DNA from: Mycobacterium sp.
GTDB taxonomy: Bacteria; Actinomycetota; Actinomycetes; Mycobacteriales; Mycobacteriaceae
NCBI GenBank assembly: GCA_003987775.1
Contig: RXJD01000022.1
Span: forward strand, 123,590 to 187,589
Reading direction: 5' to 3'
DNA: 64,000 nt
This document shows, in pieces, positions 43,229-50,993 of the stretch. Each line of letters opens with the position of its first letter. Positions within the stretch are counted from its first letter, which is position 1. Position numbers and translations under genes: made by a program. A model generated the notes under the pieces. It did not search any database. It saw nothing but the letters and a program-made list of their open reading frames with translations, and was not told the origin of the DNA.

Positions 43229-43974
43229 CGGAAAACCATCTCCCCCACGGCAAGTAGCCGCTCGAGCACGAACGGCGGCAACACCGCTGCCGGGGGCTCG
43301 AATTGGCTTCGAAAGCATTGTGCGGCTTGACTTTTGCGCTCCACCGCCCACCGCGGCAGGGAAATTCCGCGGGCTCGATCCCAGGGCACGTCCGGATCAT
43401 CCGGGGTGGCCCAGTGCCACATCCACAGCGGATACTCGACCAGGGTCACACCAGCGCGTGCACAGGCCGTCGCAGCCGCCCGGCCCACTGCCTCATGGTC
43501 GGGGTGACCGTCACCCCGCCAGGTCGCCGCGCACCAGGACCCGGGCGGGCACGCGTCCAAAATCCCACTGAGCTGACCCACCAGATGATCCTCGTGCTCG
43601 GCCAGCTGCCCGTCGGGCAATCCGAGCGACAGCGGCGGCCCCACACCGAGAACAGCCGCGGCAGCGCGAAGCTCGGCACGGCGCGCGTCCTCGAGTCGAA
43701 CCCGCTCAGCCACCGACGCATCCGGGCGCGCGGCCCCGCCGTCACTGACCGACACGACCCGGACGGGCACGCCGGAAGCAATCAGCTGCGCCATCGTCGC
43801 GCCCATGCCCAGGGTCTCGTCGTCCGGATGCGCCGCCACCACGACCAGAGATGTGCAGGTCAGCGCCAGCGTCGGTGGACGAAGCGCGGAAAGCCAGTCC
43901 TGCGCGGGGGTGCCGCCACCTGTTAAAGGTCTGGCGGCGAATCGCGGCCCGTTGGTGGGCGGCGTGACCCTCAA
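43225..43974 (-). CDS. PIG-L family deacetylase
   Basis: A 249-residue zinc-dependent deacetylase. Motifs are AHPDDE near residue 48 and HPDHEAVG near 145, the metal ligands of the LmbE/PIG-L fold. Such enzymes remove N-acetyl groups from sugar conjugates (as MshB does in mycothiol synthesis). TTG 43974 overlaps the acyl-CoA dehydrogenase stop (TTGA). Substrate unknown; the operon suggests an N-acetyl-sugar linked to an acyl or glycosyl product. Confidence 0.88.
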   Translation of the reverse strand: MRVTPPTNGPRFAARPLTGGGTPAQDWLSALRPPTLALTCTSLVVVAAHPDDETLGMGATMAQLIASGVPVRVVSVSDGGAARPDASVAERVRLEDARRAELRAAAAVLGVGPPLSLGLPDGQLAEHEDHLVGQLSGILDACPPGSWCAATWRGDGHPDHEAVGRAAATACARAGVTLVEYPLWMWHWATPDDPDVPWDRARGISLPRWAVERKSQAAQCFRSQFEPPAAVLPPFVLERLLAVGEMVFR

Positions 43975-44918
43975 CGGCTGGGCCGGCCGGCCAAGCGGCC
44001 GAGTTCGGCCAGGTCGCGCTCGGCGTGACTCTGCCGTATGTAGATAGTCAGGTCGGCCACCCGCTGGGCGTGCCGGCCGTCCTGGCAGAGCGGGCCGGGC
44101 CCAAGTGCGCGTCCGGTGCGGGTGATCGCTTCGTCGACGGCGTGTTCCACGACCGCGCGGACGCGTCGGGCCAGCAGTTGCGCGGCGCGCGCCCGGTCGA
44201 ACGGATCTGCGTCGATCTGCGCGGCGGCCGCGGCCAGCATCGCATCGCCGGCGGCCAGCGCGGCGTCGACCGCGCCCAGGTGTGCCAGAGCGTAGGCGTC
44301 TGCCGACTCGCTGCGGGCGCAACGGTACAGCGGGTCGGCCACCCGGCGGGCACCGCCGAGCCAGCAGGCGGCGACGCCGATCGCCCCGTGCCAGAACCCG
44401 GCACGGCTCAGGTAGTCCCCGGGCTCACCGACCAGGATCGCGTGCACGTTGCTGAATTGCACCGACCGGGTGTCACTGCCTGCCATCCCGGGGTTCCACC
44501 AGGTACTCGGCAGCGGCTTCACCCCGGCGTCGGTAAGGGTGACGGCAAACAGGCCACGCTCGCCGCCTTCCATGTGCGCGGTGACCAACGCGTTCGTGCA
44601 GAACCCGGCGCCCGAGCACCAAACCTTGATGCCATTGAGCTGGAACTCATCTCCGGAGACGCTGGTGGCGGTCAGCTTCGCGTCGGATGCCTCGGCCGCC
44701 CACACCCCCCACAGCTGATTGGGCTCGGGCGGCTTGCCCCCCAGCTCATGCAGGATGGCGACCGCATCGACGTGGGCTTCGGCGATGCGCGCCGCCGCGA
44801 TGTCGTCCTGGGCCAAACGCGTCAGCTGCTGCAGGCGGTCTGCGGTGTATCCCGCCGCCGGCAACGGCAATTCCAGTCGTCCCGATTCCAGCCAGTGTTG
44901 AACTAATCCGGCGGTCAT
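43971..44918 (-). CDS. acyl-CoA dehydrogenase family protein
   Basis: A 315-residue protein with acyl-CoA dehydrogenase features (NGIKVWCSGAGFCTNALV and the C-terminal helical bundle), but shorter than typical 380-residue members, with the N-terminal helical domain reduced. I do not see the usual catalytic Glu with certainty. It may oxidise a carrier-bound acyl chain or have become non-catalytic. Starts and ends in four-base overlaps with its neighbours. Confidence 0.8.
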   Translation of the reverse strand: MTAGLVQHWLESGRLELPLPAAGYTADRLQQLTRLAQDDIAAARIAEAHVDAVAILHELGGKPPEPNQLWGVWAAEASDAKLTATSVSGDEFQLNGIKVWCSGAGFCTNALVTAHMEGGERGLFAVTLTDAGVKPLPSTWWNPGMAGSDTRSVQFSNVHAILVGEPGDYLSRAGFWHGAIGVAACWLGGARRVADPLYRCARSESADAYALAHLGAVDAALAAGDAMLAAAAAQIDADPFDRARAAQLLARRVRAVVEHAVDEAITRTGRALGPGPLCQDGRHAQRVADLTIYIRQSHAERDLAELGRLAGRPSR

Positions 44919-45631
44919 GCGACATCCCCCGTCGCGCTTTCTGAGAGCGTGCTCAAGTGATCAGCAAATCCGCGTGGCGCCCGAGCCTGGATTCGCGCCG
45001 AAGTGACAACCGATCGTGCGGTATCTCGGCAAATTCGGTAGCCAGCATGCTCGAACCGCGCTACCAAGTCAACATCCTCACCGGACGTCAGGGCCCGAAA
45101 GCCACCGACGCGCCAGTAGGCCGATGAGCTGAAAGCCATGTTGGCGCCATGAATATGGTCATGTTCGTCGTCCACTCGCGCGTCGTAGTCGTGCTCGTAC
45201 TTGTCCACCACTTCGCTGCGATGTTGTTCCCAGTCCGTGACCCTCACCAGGCCCAGGAACATGTCCGCGCCGCAATCGAGTTGCCGCACCAACCAGTCGG
45301 GATTCACGGTGCTGTCGGCGTCGGTGGTGGCATACCAAGAGTTGGTGTCCGTCCCGCCCCAATCCCGCGCATAGTCGAATCCGGCTGCCCGCGCCGCACC
45401 CACGTTGCGGGATTCCACCCGGACGAAGTGAACATCGGTTCCGTAATCGCCGGCCAGCTGGGCACTCTCGTCTTCGCTGGCATCGAGCACCACGACGATG
45501 ACGACCGGCAAAGGGACGCACAGGGCCGCGGTCACTACCGCCGACAGACAGTCGGGAAGACTGTCCTGCTCGTTATGGGCCGGAATGACGACCGCAATAT
45601 GGTCGTAAGTGCGCGACGCTGCGGCTGACAT
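44915..45631 (-). CDS. family 2 glycosyltransferase
   Basis: A 238-residue GT-A glycosyltransferase. VVIPAHNEQDSL opens the nucleotide-binding domain, TTDADSTV is the DxD metal motif, and DVDLVARFEHAG near 210 gives the acceptor-side ED motif. No membrane helix is visible, so it is cytoplasmic or peripheral. It is the first gene of the operon; ATG 45631 is preferred to TTG 45661, which lies inside the operator-like repeat. Confidence 0.88.
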   Translation of the reverse strand: MSAAASRTYDHIAVVIPAHNEQDSLPDCLSAVVTAALCVPLPVVIVVVLDASEDESAQLAGDYGTDVHFVRVESRNVGAARAAGFDYARDWGGTDTNSWYATTDADSTVNPDWLVRQLDCGADMFLGLVRVTDWEQHRSEVVDKYEHDYDARVDDEHDHIHGANMAFSSSAYWRVGGFRALTSGEDVDLVARFEHAGYRICRDTARSVVTSARIQARAPRGFADHLSTLSESATGDVA

Positions 45632-45634
45632 AAT

Positions 45635-45667
45635 GAATCTAAGTTCCCGTTTAGATTCCAACTAAAC
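45635..45667. promoter_or_regulatory. operator-like inverted repeats before the five-gene operon
   Basis: GAATCTAA-gttcccgt-TTAGATTC (45635-45658) is a perfect dyad with eight-base arms and an eight-base spacer. A second overlapping dyad, GTTTAG-attccaa-CTAAAC (45649-45667), shares its right arm. Both lie within 40 bases of the glycosyltransferase start, an ideal position for a repressor or activator that binds as a dimer. No regulator gene of obvious partnership is adjacent. Confidence 0.6.
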
Positions 45668-45734
45668 GGTTGAGCAACAGCACAACCCGGCCGGCAGGTT
45701 GCCGTGATTGAAGGCCGGGTATGCCCTACCGACC

Positions 45735-46289
45735 ATGACTCCCTCCCCCGAGCCTCGCGAACTTCGTGAAGCGTTGCGCTGTGCGGCATCGGCGCTCAAA
45801 GAGCACGGCCCGGCGTTCGCATTGGCGGGCAGCTACGCGCTGTGGGCCTATGGCGCACCCGAGCCGACCCACGACGTCGACTTCATGCTGGCCGAAGCCG
45901 ACGTGCCGGCGGCCGCCACCACGCTCGGCAAAGCCGGATTCCGAATCGAACGTCCTCCGGAGGACTGGCTCTTCAAGGCCCACTTCGGCGAGACGGTGGT
46001 CGACGTCCTGCACCGGGTCAACGGGGTGACGGTGACTGCGGATGCATTGGACTGCGCCGAGCAGCGCGTGGTGCTGGCGGTATCGATCCCGGTACTGCCA
46101 CCAACCATCGTGTTCATTCAGAAACTGCGCGCTCTCACCGAGCACTACTGCGACTTTGCGAAGTTGATTCCCCCCGCGCAGGCGATCAGGGAACAGTTGG
46201 ACTGGGACCGCATGGCCGCGGAGACAGCGGACAACGATTTCGCGGTCGCATTCCTGGTGCTGGTCGACCGTCTGGGTCTACGGAGCTGA
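45735..46289 (+). CDS. nucleotidyltransferase-fold protein
   Basis: A 184-residue protein with an N-terminal nucleotidyltransferase core (LAGSYALWAYG...THDVDFML, residues 32-55), where DVD supplies the metal Asp pair. Length and layout resemble the MNT/AbiEii-type and DUF6036-like NTases. Some members are toxins or antitoxins, yet no partner HEPN or AbiEi gene is adjacent. Start ATG 45735 is the second possible one; the first, 45708, is a weaker choice. The gene is divergent from the GT2 gene. Confidence 0.75.
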   Translation: MTPSPEPRELREALRCAASALKEHGPAFALAGSYALWAYGAPEPTHDVDFMLAEADVPAAATTLGKAGFRIERPPEDWLFKAHFGETVVDVLHRVNGVTVTADALDCAEQRVVLAVSIPVLPPTIVFIQKLRALTEHYCDFAKLIPPAQAIREQLDWDRMAAETADNDFAVAFLVLVDRLGLRS

Positions 46290-46327
46290 CGGGATAAAAC
46301 CCGCGATTACGGGTACTTAGCTGCACC

Positions 46328-46498
46328 ATGGACCCGCAACCGAGTCGTGGACTTCGACGTGACCAGGACCTGGAAGACGTGGTCGACGAACTACAGCAGA
46401 ACGTGACCGACGAACGCCGCGACAAGGACGTGCCCGGCAACGCGACCGAGCGCGAGCAGGCACCGGTCCAAGGGTCGGAGGACGAGCCGCCGGACTGA
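46328..46498 (+). CDS. tiny acidic hydrophilic protein
   Basis: A 56-residue protein dominated by Asp, Glu, Gln and Arg with an amphipathic segment (LEDVVDELQQNVTDERR) and no hydrophobic core. It begins at ATG 46328 and ends one base before the convergent DUF7218-like gene ends at 46499. No ribosome site of strength is seen; start may be leaderless. No known family. Interesting as one of several such proteins in the accessory block. Confidence 0.5.
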   Translation: MDPQPSRGLRRDQDLEDVVDELQQNVTDERRDKDVPGNATEREQAPVQGSEDEPPD

Positions 46499-46756
46499 TC
46501 AGTGGTTGCGCAGCTTCTGGACCAGTTTGTCCTTCGTCAGGCTCGAATACCCGGACATGCCCAACTCTTTGGCCCGCTTCTTCAGTTCCGGCACGGTCCA
46601 GTCCGCGTAGGAACCGGACTTGCCGCCCTTGCGTGCGACCTTGGACTTACCCTGCGCGGCGGCAGCATTCGAGATCCGCGCGGCCTTCTCCTTCGACTCA
46701 CCCTTCTGACGCAAGTCTTCGTAGAGCTTTTCGTTCTTGATTGACGAATTCGGCAC
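46499..46756 (-). CDS. Rho N-terminal/SAP-like small protein (DUF7218)
   Basis: An 85-residue protein. The N-terminal part (NEKLYEDLRQKGESKEKAARISNA) and Ala/Lys-rich linker precede a Rho termination factor N-terminal or SAP-like motif (YADWTVPELKKRAKELGMSG...KLVQKLRNH). GTG 46756 is chosen because AGGAGG lies eight bases before it; the longer GTG 46765 overlaps that site. Members are common in actinobacteria as small DNA-related proteins of unknown role. Confidence 0.8.
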   Translation of the reverse strand: MPNSSIKNEKLYEDLRQKGESKEKAARISNAAAAQGKSKVARKGGKSGSYADWTVPELKKRAKELGMSGYSSLTKDKLVQKLRNH

Positions 46757-46995
46757 AGCAGCCACCTCCTACAACGTTCCCGCAGCGAAGGATGCCCGCA
46801 TCCGGGCCGCACTAACCCCCATGCCCCGGAGTGAAATCTTCTGCTGGGCCGGACTTTTGATTCAGATGAAATTCGCTTTGGCCGTATAACTTCTGTGCCG
46901 ACCCCGTGATCTGTTTGAGCCGATCCGGACCGGGAACCCGACCACGCGTTACCGCGGCTACCGGTCGCGACAGCTGCAAAAAGATGGGAAATCAC

Positions 46996-47079
46996 ATGAG
47001 CGAGAAGGACAGTGGACCCGAATCAGGCGCCAAGGGTGTCGCCGAAGCCGCCGAAGAGCGGCAGAAGTCCAACCAGTAA
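46996..47079 (+). CDS. very small peptide resembling the N-terminus of CsbD proteins
   Basis: A 27-residue peptide beginning MSEKDSGPESGAKGVAEA, which resembles the first residues of CsbD stress proteins (KSGPQEA-KGVVEGVKGKAKE in typical members) but stops before the repeated motif. ATG 46996 has a GGGAA stretch upstream. It may be a real short protein or the relic of a csbD gene. The gap 46757-46995 holds no other gene. Confidence 0.4.
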   Translation: MSEKDSGPESGAKGVAEAAEERQKSNQ

Positions 47080-47108
47080 CCCGTTCATTACCGGGGCTGA
47101 ACGACTCG

Positions 47109-47879
47109 GTGACGCAGATGACGAAACCCAAACCCGCCGTGGCGACGACGAGGGACTGCCTGAACGACTCCGTTGTCCTGCGCACCCGTGGCGTACTGGA
47201 CGGTTCCACCTACCGGGGGTTGCGCGACAGCGTCATCAGGGCGGCATTGGACGAACCCCGAGCCGTGATCGTGGACGTGGACCGTCTGGCCGTGCCGTCC
47301 CCGTCCGCGTGGTCAGTGTTCACCAGCGCGCGCTGGCACGTTAACACCTGGCCGGGCGTGCCGATTATGTTGGTGTGCAGCGACAGTCGTCAAAGGCGCG
47401 CCATCGCGCACTGCGACGTGGCGGGATATCTACCGGTTCACCCCACCTGTGAGTCCGCCCTGGTCGCGGCCGCCGAACTCCCCTCGCCCTGTCGCCGCCG
47501 AGGGCGCGCGGCGCTGCCGAGAAGCCGAGTCAGCATCCGTCTTGCGCGCACCATGATCGGAGGGTGGCTCACCGCCTGGTCGGCCGAGCGCCTGATACCG
47601 GTCGCCAACACGATCGCGACCGTCTTCATCGAAAACGTATTGGAGCACACGGACAGCGCGCCGCTGCTCATTATGGAGAGCCGCGGAGACGCCGTGGCGG
47701 TCGCCGTCGAAGATCGCAGCCGGCAGCCCGCCAGCCGCCTCGAAGCGGCAGGCTTCGGCGTTGACATCGTTTCCGGCCTGGCGATCGTCGCCGTCTTATG
47801 CCGTTTCTGGGGTAGCACGCCGACATCGTCAGGCAAGACGGTGTGGGCTTTGATAGGAGCGGAAAACGAGCTGGGATGA
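47109..47879 (+). CDS. STAS domain - HATPase fusion protein
   Basis: A 256-residue protein. Residues 15-110 form an STAS-like domain (VVLRTRGVLDGSTYRGLRDSV, then AVIVDVDRLAVPSPSAWSVF), and residues 165-250 resemble an anti-sigma-factor-type HATPase, with the N-box ATVFIENVLEHTD. The combination of an anti-anti-sigma-like and a kinase-like domain in one chain suggests a self-regulating switch in a partner-switching pathway. The usual phospho-acceptor Ser in the STAS loop appears as SPSAW. Start GTG 47109 or ATG 47118. Confidence 0.75.
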   Translation: MTQMTKPKPAVATTRDCLNDSVVLRTRGVLDGSTYRGLRDSVIRAALDEPRAVIVDVDRLAVPSPSAWSVFTSARWHVNTWPGVPIMLVCSDSRQRRAIAHCDVAGYLPVHPTCESALVAAAELPSPCRRRGRAALPRSRVSIRLARTMIGGWLTAWSAERLIPVANTIATVFIENVLEHTDSAPLLIMESRGDAVAVAVEDRSRQPASRLEAAGFGVDIVSGLAIVAVLCRFWGSTPTSSGKTVWALIGAENELG

Positions 47880-48054
47880 CGGCGTGCACCGGGCCGATGC
47901 CAGGGTCGGCACCGGTCCCGGCGTGGCTGACCTGCATCTCCTCTCCCGCTGCGCGCGGTGATCCGTTGTTTATGGGCCCCCACCGGCCCTATCCAGCGCT
48001 GTCCAGTAAGCGAATCACTTGCTCCGCGCCGTTTGTCCGGCACCGGGCGCGGTA

Positions 48055-49245
48055 ATGCAATGCTGCGTGAGAATCGCCATTGTCTGGGGCGACGACTTCT
48101 CTGGCGACGAGCTGGACCTCGTCGGAAACCGCCTGGAGGACGAATGCCAACAACTTTGCGCGGCGCTGGCCGGCCACGGCCACACCGTGACGGCGTTGCC
48201 ACGCCGACCCCCTGAGCGTGCTGATTCGTCCTACCGGACCACGCCGGCGAGAGTCGGGCCGCCCGCACCCGTCCCGCCAGCGAAGGTCCTGCCTTTTGTC
48301 GGCGATTGGGCTGCTGAACTATCCCGCCACTGGGCCGGCGAACCGCCCGACGTCGTGCACAGCTTCGGATGGCTGGGCGGACTGGCGGCACAGCTGGCGG
48401 CTCGTCGCAGCCGCTTGACCACCGTGCAGAGCTTTCACGGCTTGGCTGCGACGGGTTGCGGTCCGGGCGCTGGGCAGCCGAGCGATTCGGAACGTGCCCG
48501 GATCGAACCTCTGCTGGCTCGCGGTGCCACCTGGGTTACCGGGGGCAGCAGCGAAGAACTCGGGGTGCTGACCAGATTGCGCCGCAATCGGGCACGCACG
48601 TCGGTCCTTTCAGCCGGAGTCGACGTCGACCGCTACGCGTGCACTGACCCCACCTGGGCGAACCACGACACCCACCGGATAGTGCAAATTGCGCCGAATC
48701 TACAGCCGTGCAACGGATTTGACAGGACAATTCGGGTCTTGCCGCACGTGCCGGACAGCGAGCTGGTGATCGCGCAGAGCTCCACCGATGACGCCCGCAA
48801 CAGAAGAGAGCGGGCCAAGCTCAAGCGCATGGCCAGCGGACTGGGCGTCGGCAAACGTGTCCACTTCGCGGGTTACGTTGCGCCCGAGGATGTTCCTCCG
48901 CTGCTGTGGTCCGCCGATGTGGTCGCCAGCACACCGCGGCTGGCACCTCGCGCCGGCTCAGCACTGCAGGCGATGGCCAGCGGGCGAGCCGTGGTCGGGA
49001 CGGCCGTGGGCGCGCTGACGGACACCGTCGTCGGCAACGTCACCGGCCTGCTGGTGTCCCCCACCAAGCCGCACGAACTGGCCAGGGCACTGAAAACCAT
49101 GCAGAGTCAACGGTTCCAGTGCCAGAGCATGGGTTCGGCCGGCCGCTCCCGGGCGATGTCGCGTTTCACCTGGGACCGGATCGCCCAAGACGCGCTGAGC
49201 ATCTACGACCAGGTGAGCCACCTGAAAACCGTTGCCACGGCTTAG
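48055..49245 (+). CDS. family 4 glycosyltransferase
   Basis: A 396-residue GT-B glycosyltransferase. The C-terminal half holds the UDP/GDP-sugar binding pattern (VHFAGYVAPEDVPPLLWSADVVASTPRLAP...GSALQAMASGRAVVGTAVGALTDTV), where the final E-x7-E position is altered. The N-terminus begins VRIAIVWGDDF. Start uncertain: ATG 48055 or GTG 48067. It is 12 bases upstream of the AraC gene, so the two are probably co-transcribed. Substrate unknown. Confidence 0.82.
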   Translation: MQCCVRIAIVWGDDFSGDELDLVGNRLEDECQQLCAALAGHGHTVTALPRRPPERADSSYRTTPARVGPPAPVPPAKVLPFVGDWAAELSRHWAGEPPDVVHSFGWLGGLAAQLAARRSRLTTVQSFHGLAATGCGPGAGQPSDSERARIEPLLARGATWVTGGSSEELGVLTRLRRNRARTSVLSAGVDVDRYACTDPTWANHDTHRIVQIAPNLQPCNGFDRTIRVLPHVPDSELVIAQSSTDDARNRRERAKLKRMASGLGVGKRVHFAGYVAPEDVPPLLWSADVVASTPRLAPRAGSALQAMASGRAVVGTAVGALTDTVVGNVTGLLVSPTKPHELARALKTMQSQRFQCQSMGSAGRSRAMSRFTWDRIAQDALSIYDQVSHLKTVATA

Positions 49246-49257
49246 GACAAAGAGACT

Positions 49258-50253
49258 ATGACAACCGCGCCTTATCCTCAGGAAACCGACCGGTCGCCGG
49301 AGACACGCGCGCCGGACGCAGTCCGGTACGAAAAGTTTCATACCAGCGACTCCGAGGCCGCCCAGCGATTCTTCGCCCAGGCCTACCACCCGGGCTGGCG
49401 GATCAGCAGCCTGGCCGGCGGCTCGTCGGTCACCCATCATCGCTTCGTGTCCGAAGCGGTCACCGTCGACGAGTTGCTGATCGAAGGCCGGGTGGGCTGC
49501 GAAATCCGGGCCACCGATGCCGCGGTGGTGATACACCCCCGTGCGGGCTCGCTGACACTGGCCGGTGACCCCGGCACCAGGATGGACACCCCGGTCATCG
49601 CCGCCGACGATCTGCCGTGCGCCATCCAAGCGAACACGGCGCGATTTCATGTCGTCCAGCTGGATCTGCGGCACCTCACCCAGGTCGCCGCGGACCGAAA
49701 CGGGCCGCTGCCCCAACAGATCCGCTTCGCCGGCTGCCGCCCCCGCTCCACGGCCGTGGCTCGGACATGGAGCCAGGCACTGGATTACGTCATCGCCGGC
49801 TTCTCGCACGCGGAAACCGCACAACAACCGCTGGTCGTCGGCGCGGCCGGCCACCTGCTCGGTGCCGCTCTGCTCGAATGCTTCCCGTCCAACATGAGCG
49901 ACGGCCAGGACCTGCTGCGCAACCCGTCGGTGCCACCGACCCTCAAAGGCGCGATCTCGTTCATCCATCGCCACGCCGGAGATGGCATCGGGGTCAACGA
50001 TGTCGCCGACGCGCTGCGCATGACCTCCCGCGCGGTCCAGTATCTCTTTCGGCAGCATCTCGAGACCACACCCACCGAGTACCTGCGGCGTGTGCGACTA
50101 CACCGCGCGCATCAGGAATTGGTCAACAGCGACCGGTCCACCACCACCGTCAGCGAAGTGGCCCACCGGTGGAGCTTCGCCCACACCGGGCGGTTCGCGG
50201 CCCTGTACCGCAAGACCTACGGTCAGAGCCCGCACGCCACCCTGCAACAGTGA
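49258..50253 (+). CDS. AraC-family transcription regulator
   Basis: A 331-residue regulator with a C-terminal AraC DNA-binding domain: first helix-turn-helix in GIGVNDVADALRMTSRAVQYLFRQ and second in TVSEVAHRWSFAHTGRFAALYRKTYG. The N-terminal 200 residues are a sensor domain of unknown ligand (AraC_binding_2 type). It follows the GT4 gene by 12 bases and could control it or the nearby cluster. Confidence 0.88.
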   Translation: MTTAPYPQETDRSPETRAPDAVRYEKFHTSDSEAAQRFFAQAYHPGWRISSLAGGSSVTHHRFVSEAVTVDELLIEGRVGCEIRATDAAVVIHPRAGSLTLAGDPGTRMDTPVIAADDLPCAIQANTARFHVVQLDLRHLTQVAADRNGPLPQQIRFAGCRPRSTAVARTWSQALDYVIAGFSHAETAQQPLVVGAAGHLLGAALLECFPSNMSDGQDLLRNPSVPPTLKGAISFIHRHAGDGIGVNDVADALRMTSRAVQYLFRQHLETTPTEYLRRVRLHRAHQELVNSDRSTTTVSEVAHRWSFAHTGRFAALYRKTYGQSPHATLQQ

Positions 50254-50258
50254 CGGCG

Positions 50259-50906
50259 CTATAACCCTTCGCGGGTGCGCAGCAGCCGATCGACCCGGTC
50301 GGCCGCGTTGTCGTTCAAGACGTCCTGTGCGGTGATCTCGTCGACTACCCGCTCGGCGATATCGCGCAGCTTGACGTTGGACTCCTGCGAGAGCTTGACC
50401 AGCAGATCGAAGGCCGACTCGGCATTGACGCCATACCGCAGCATCAGGATTCCCATCGCCTGGTTGATCACCGCGCGTCGCGAGTCGACTGCCAGCAGCG
50501 CCTCACTCAGGTGCTTCTGCAGGTCAGCGTCGAATTGATCGGTGACGTCGATGTAGAAGCCGCCGATACCGAGCAACCGGCCGTCCGGCCCGCCGAACCG
50601 GTCCCCCACCACGACCACCACATGCGTTTCGCCGCGGGTGTCGACGATTCGATGCCTGCTGCTGAAGGCGGCACCGTGCCGGCGCACCTGCTCGATCAGC
50701 TCTGGAACTGTCGGCTTCTCGTCCGGATGCTTGTGTTTGATCAACAACTGGGTCGTCGGCTGCACGGTACCCGGCTCGTAGCCGTGCATCCGTGCCACCT
50801 CGTCCGACCACTCCCAGCGGTCCTCACGGGCCAGGTAGCGAAATCTCCCCACCGGTGGCCACCGGCGACCCCTCTTTCGCCGCGAATCTGCGCACACCAG
50901 ACTCAT
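50259..50906 (-). CDS. PAS and ANTAR domain protein
   Basis: A 215-residue protein with a PAS domain (WEWSDEVARMHGYEPGTVQ to GFYIDVTDQ, residues 30-125) and an ANTAR RNA-binding domain (VDSRRAVINQAMGILMLRYGVNAESAFDLLVKLSQ, residues 140-190). ANTAR proteins prevent termination by binding two-hairpin RNA targets. Here a signal sensed by the PAS domain would control antitermination. Common in mycobacteria with unknown targets. Confidence 0.9.
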   Translation of the reverse strand: MSLVCADSRRKRGRRWPPVGRFRYLAREDRWEWSDEVARMHGYEPGTVQPTTQLLIKHKHPDEKPTVPELIEQVRRHGAAFSSRHRIVDTRGETHVVVVVGDRFGGPDGRLLGIGGFYIDVTDQFDADLQKHLSEALLAVDSRRAVINQAMGILMLRYGVNAESAFDLLVKLSQESNVKLRDIAERVVDEITAQDVLNDNAADRVDRLLRTREGL

Positions 50907-50993
50907 GATATTCCGACGGGCCCCGCCCGGCTGAACTTCGGTGTCTGCTGCATTCGCATTCCGGACAAAGTACGGAAAGCGAACGATGTCGGC

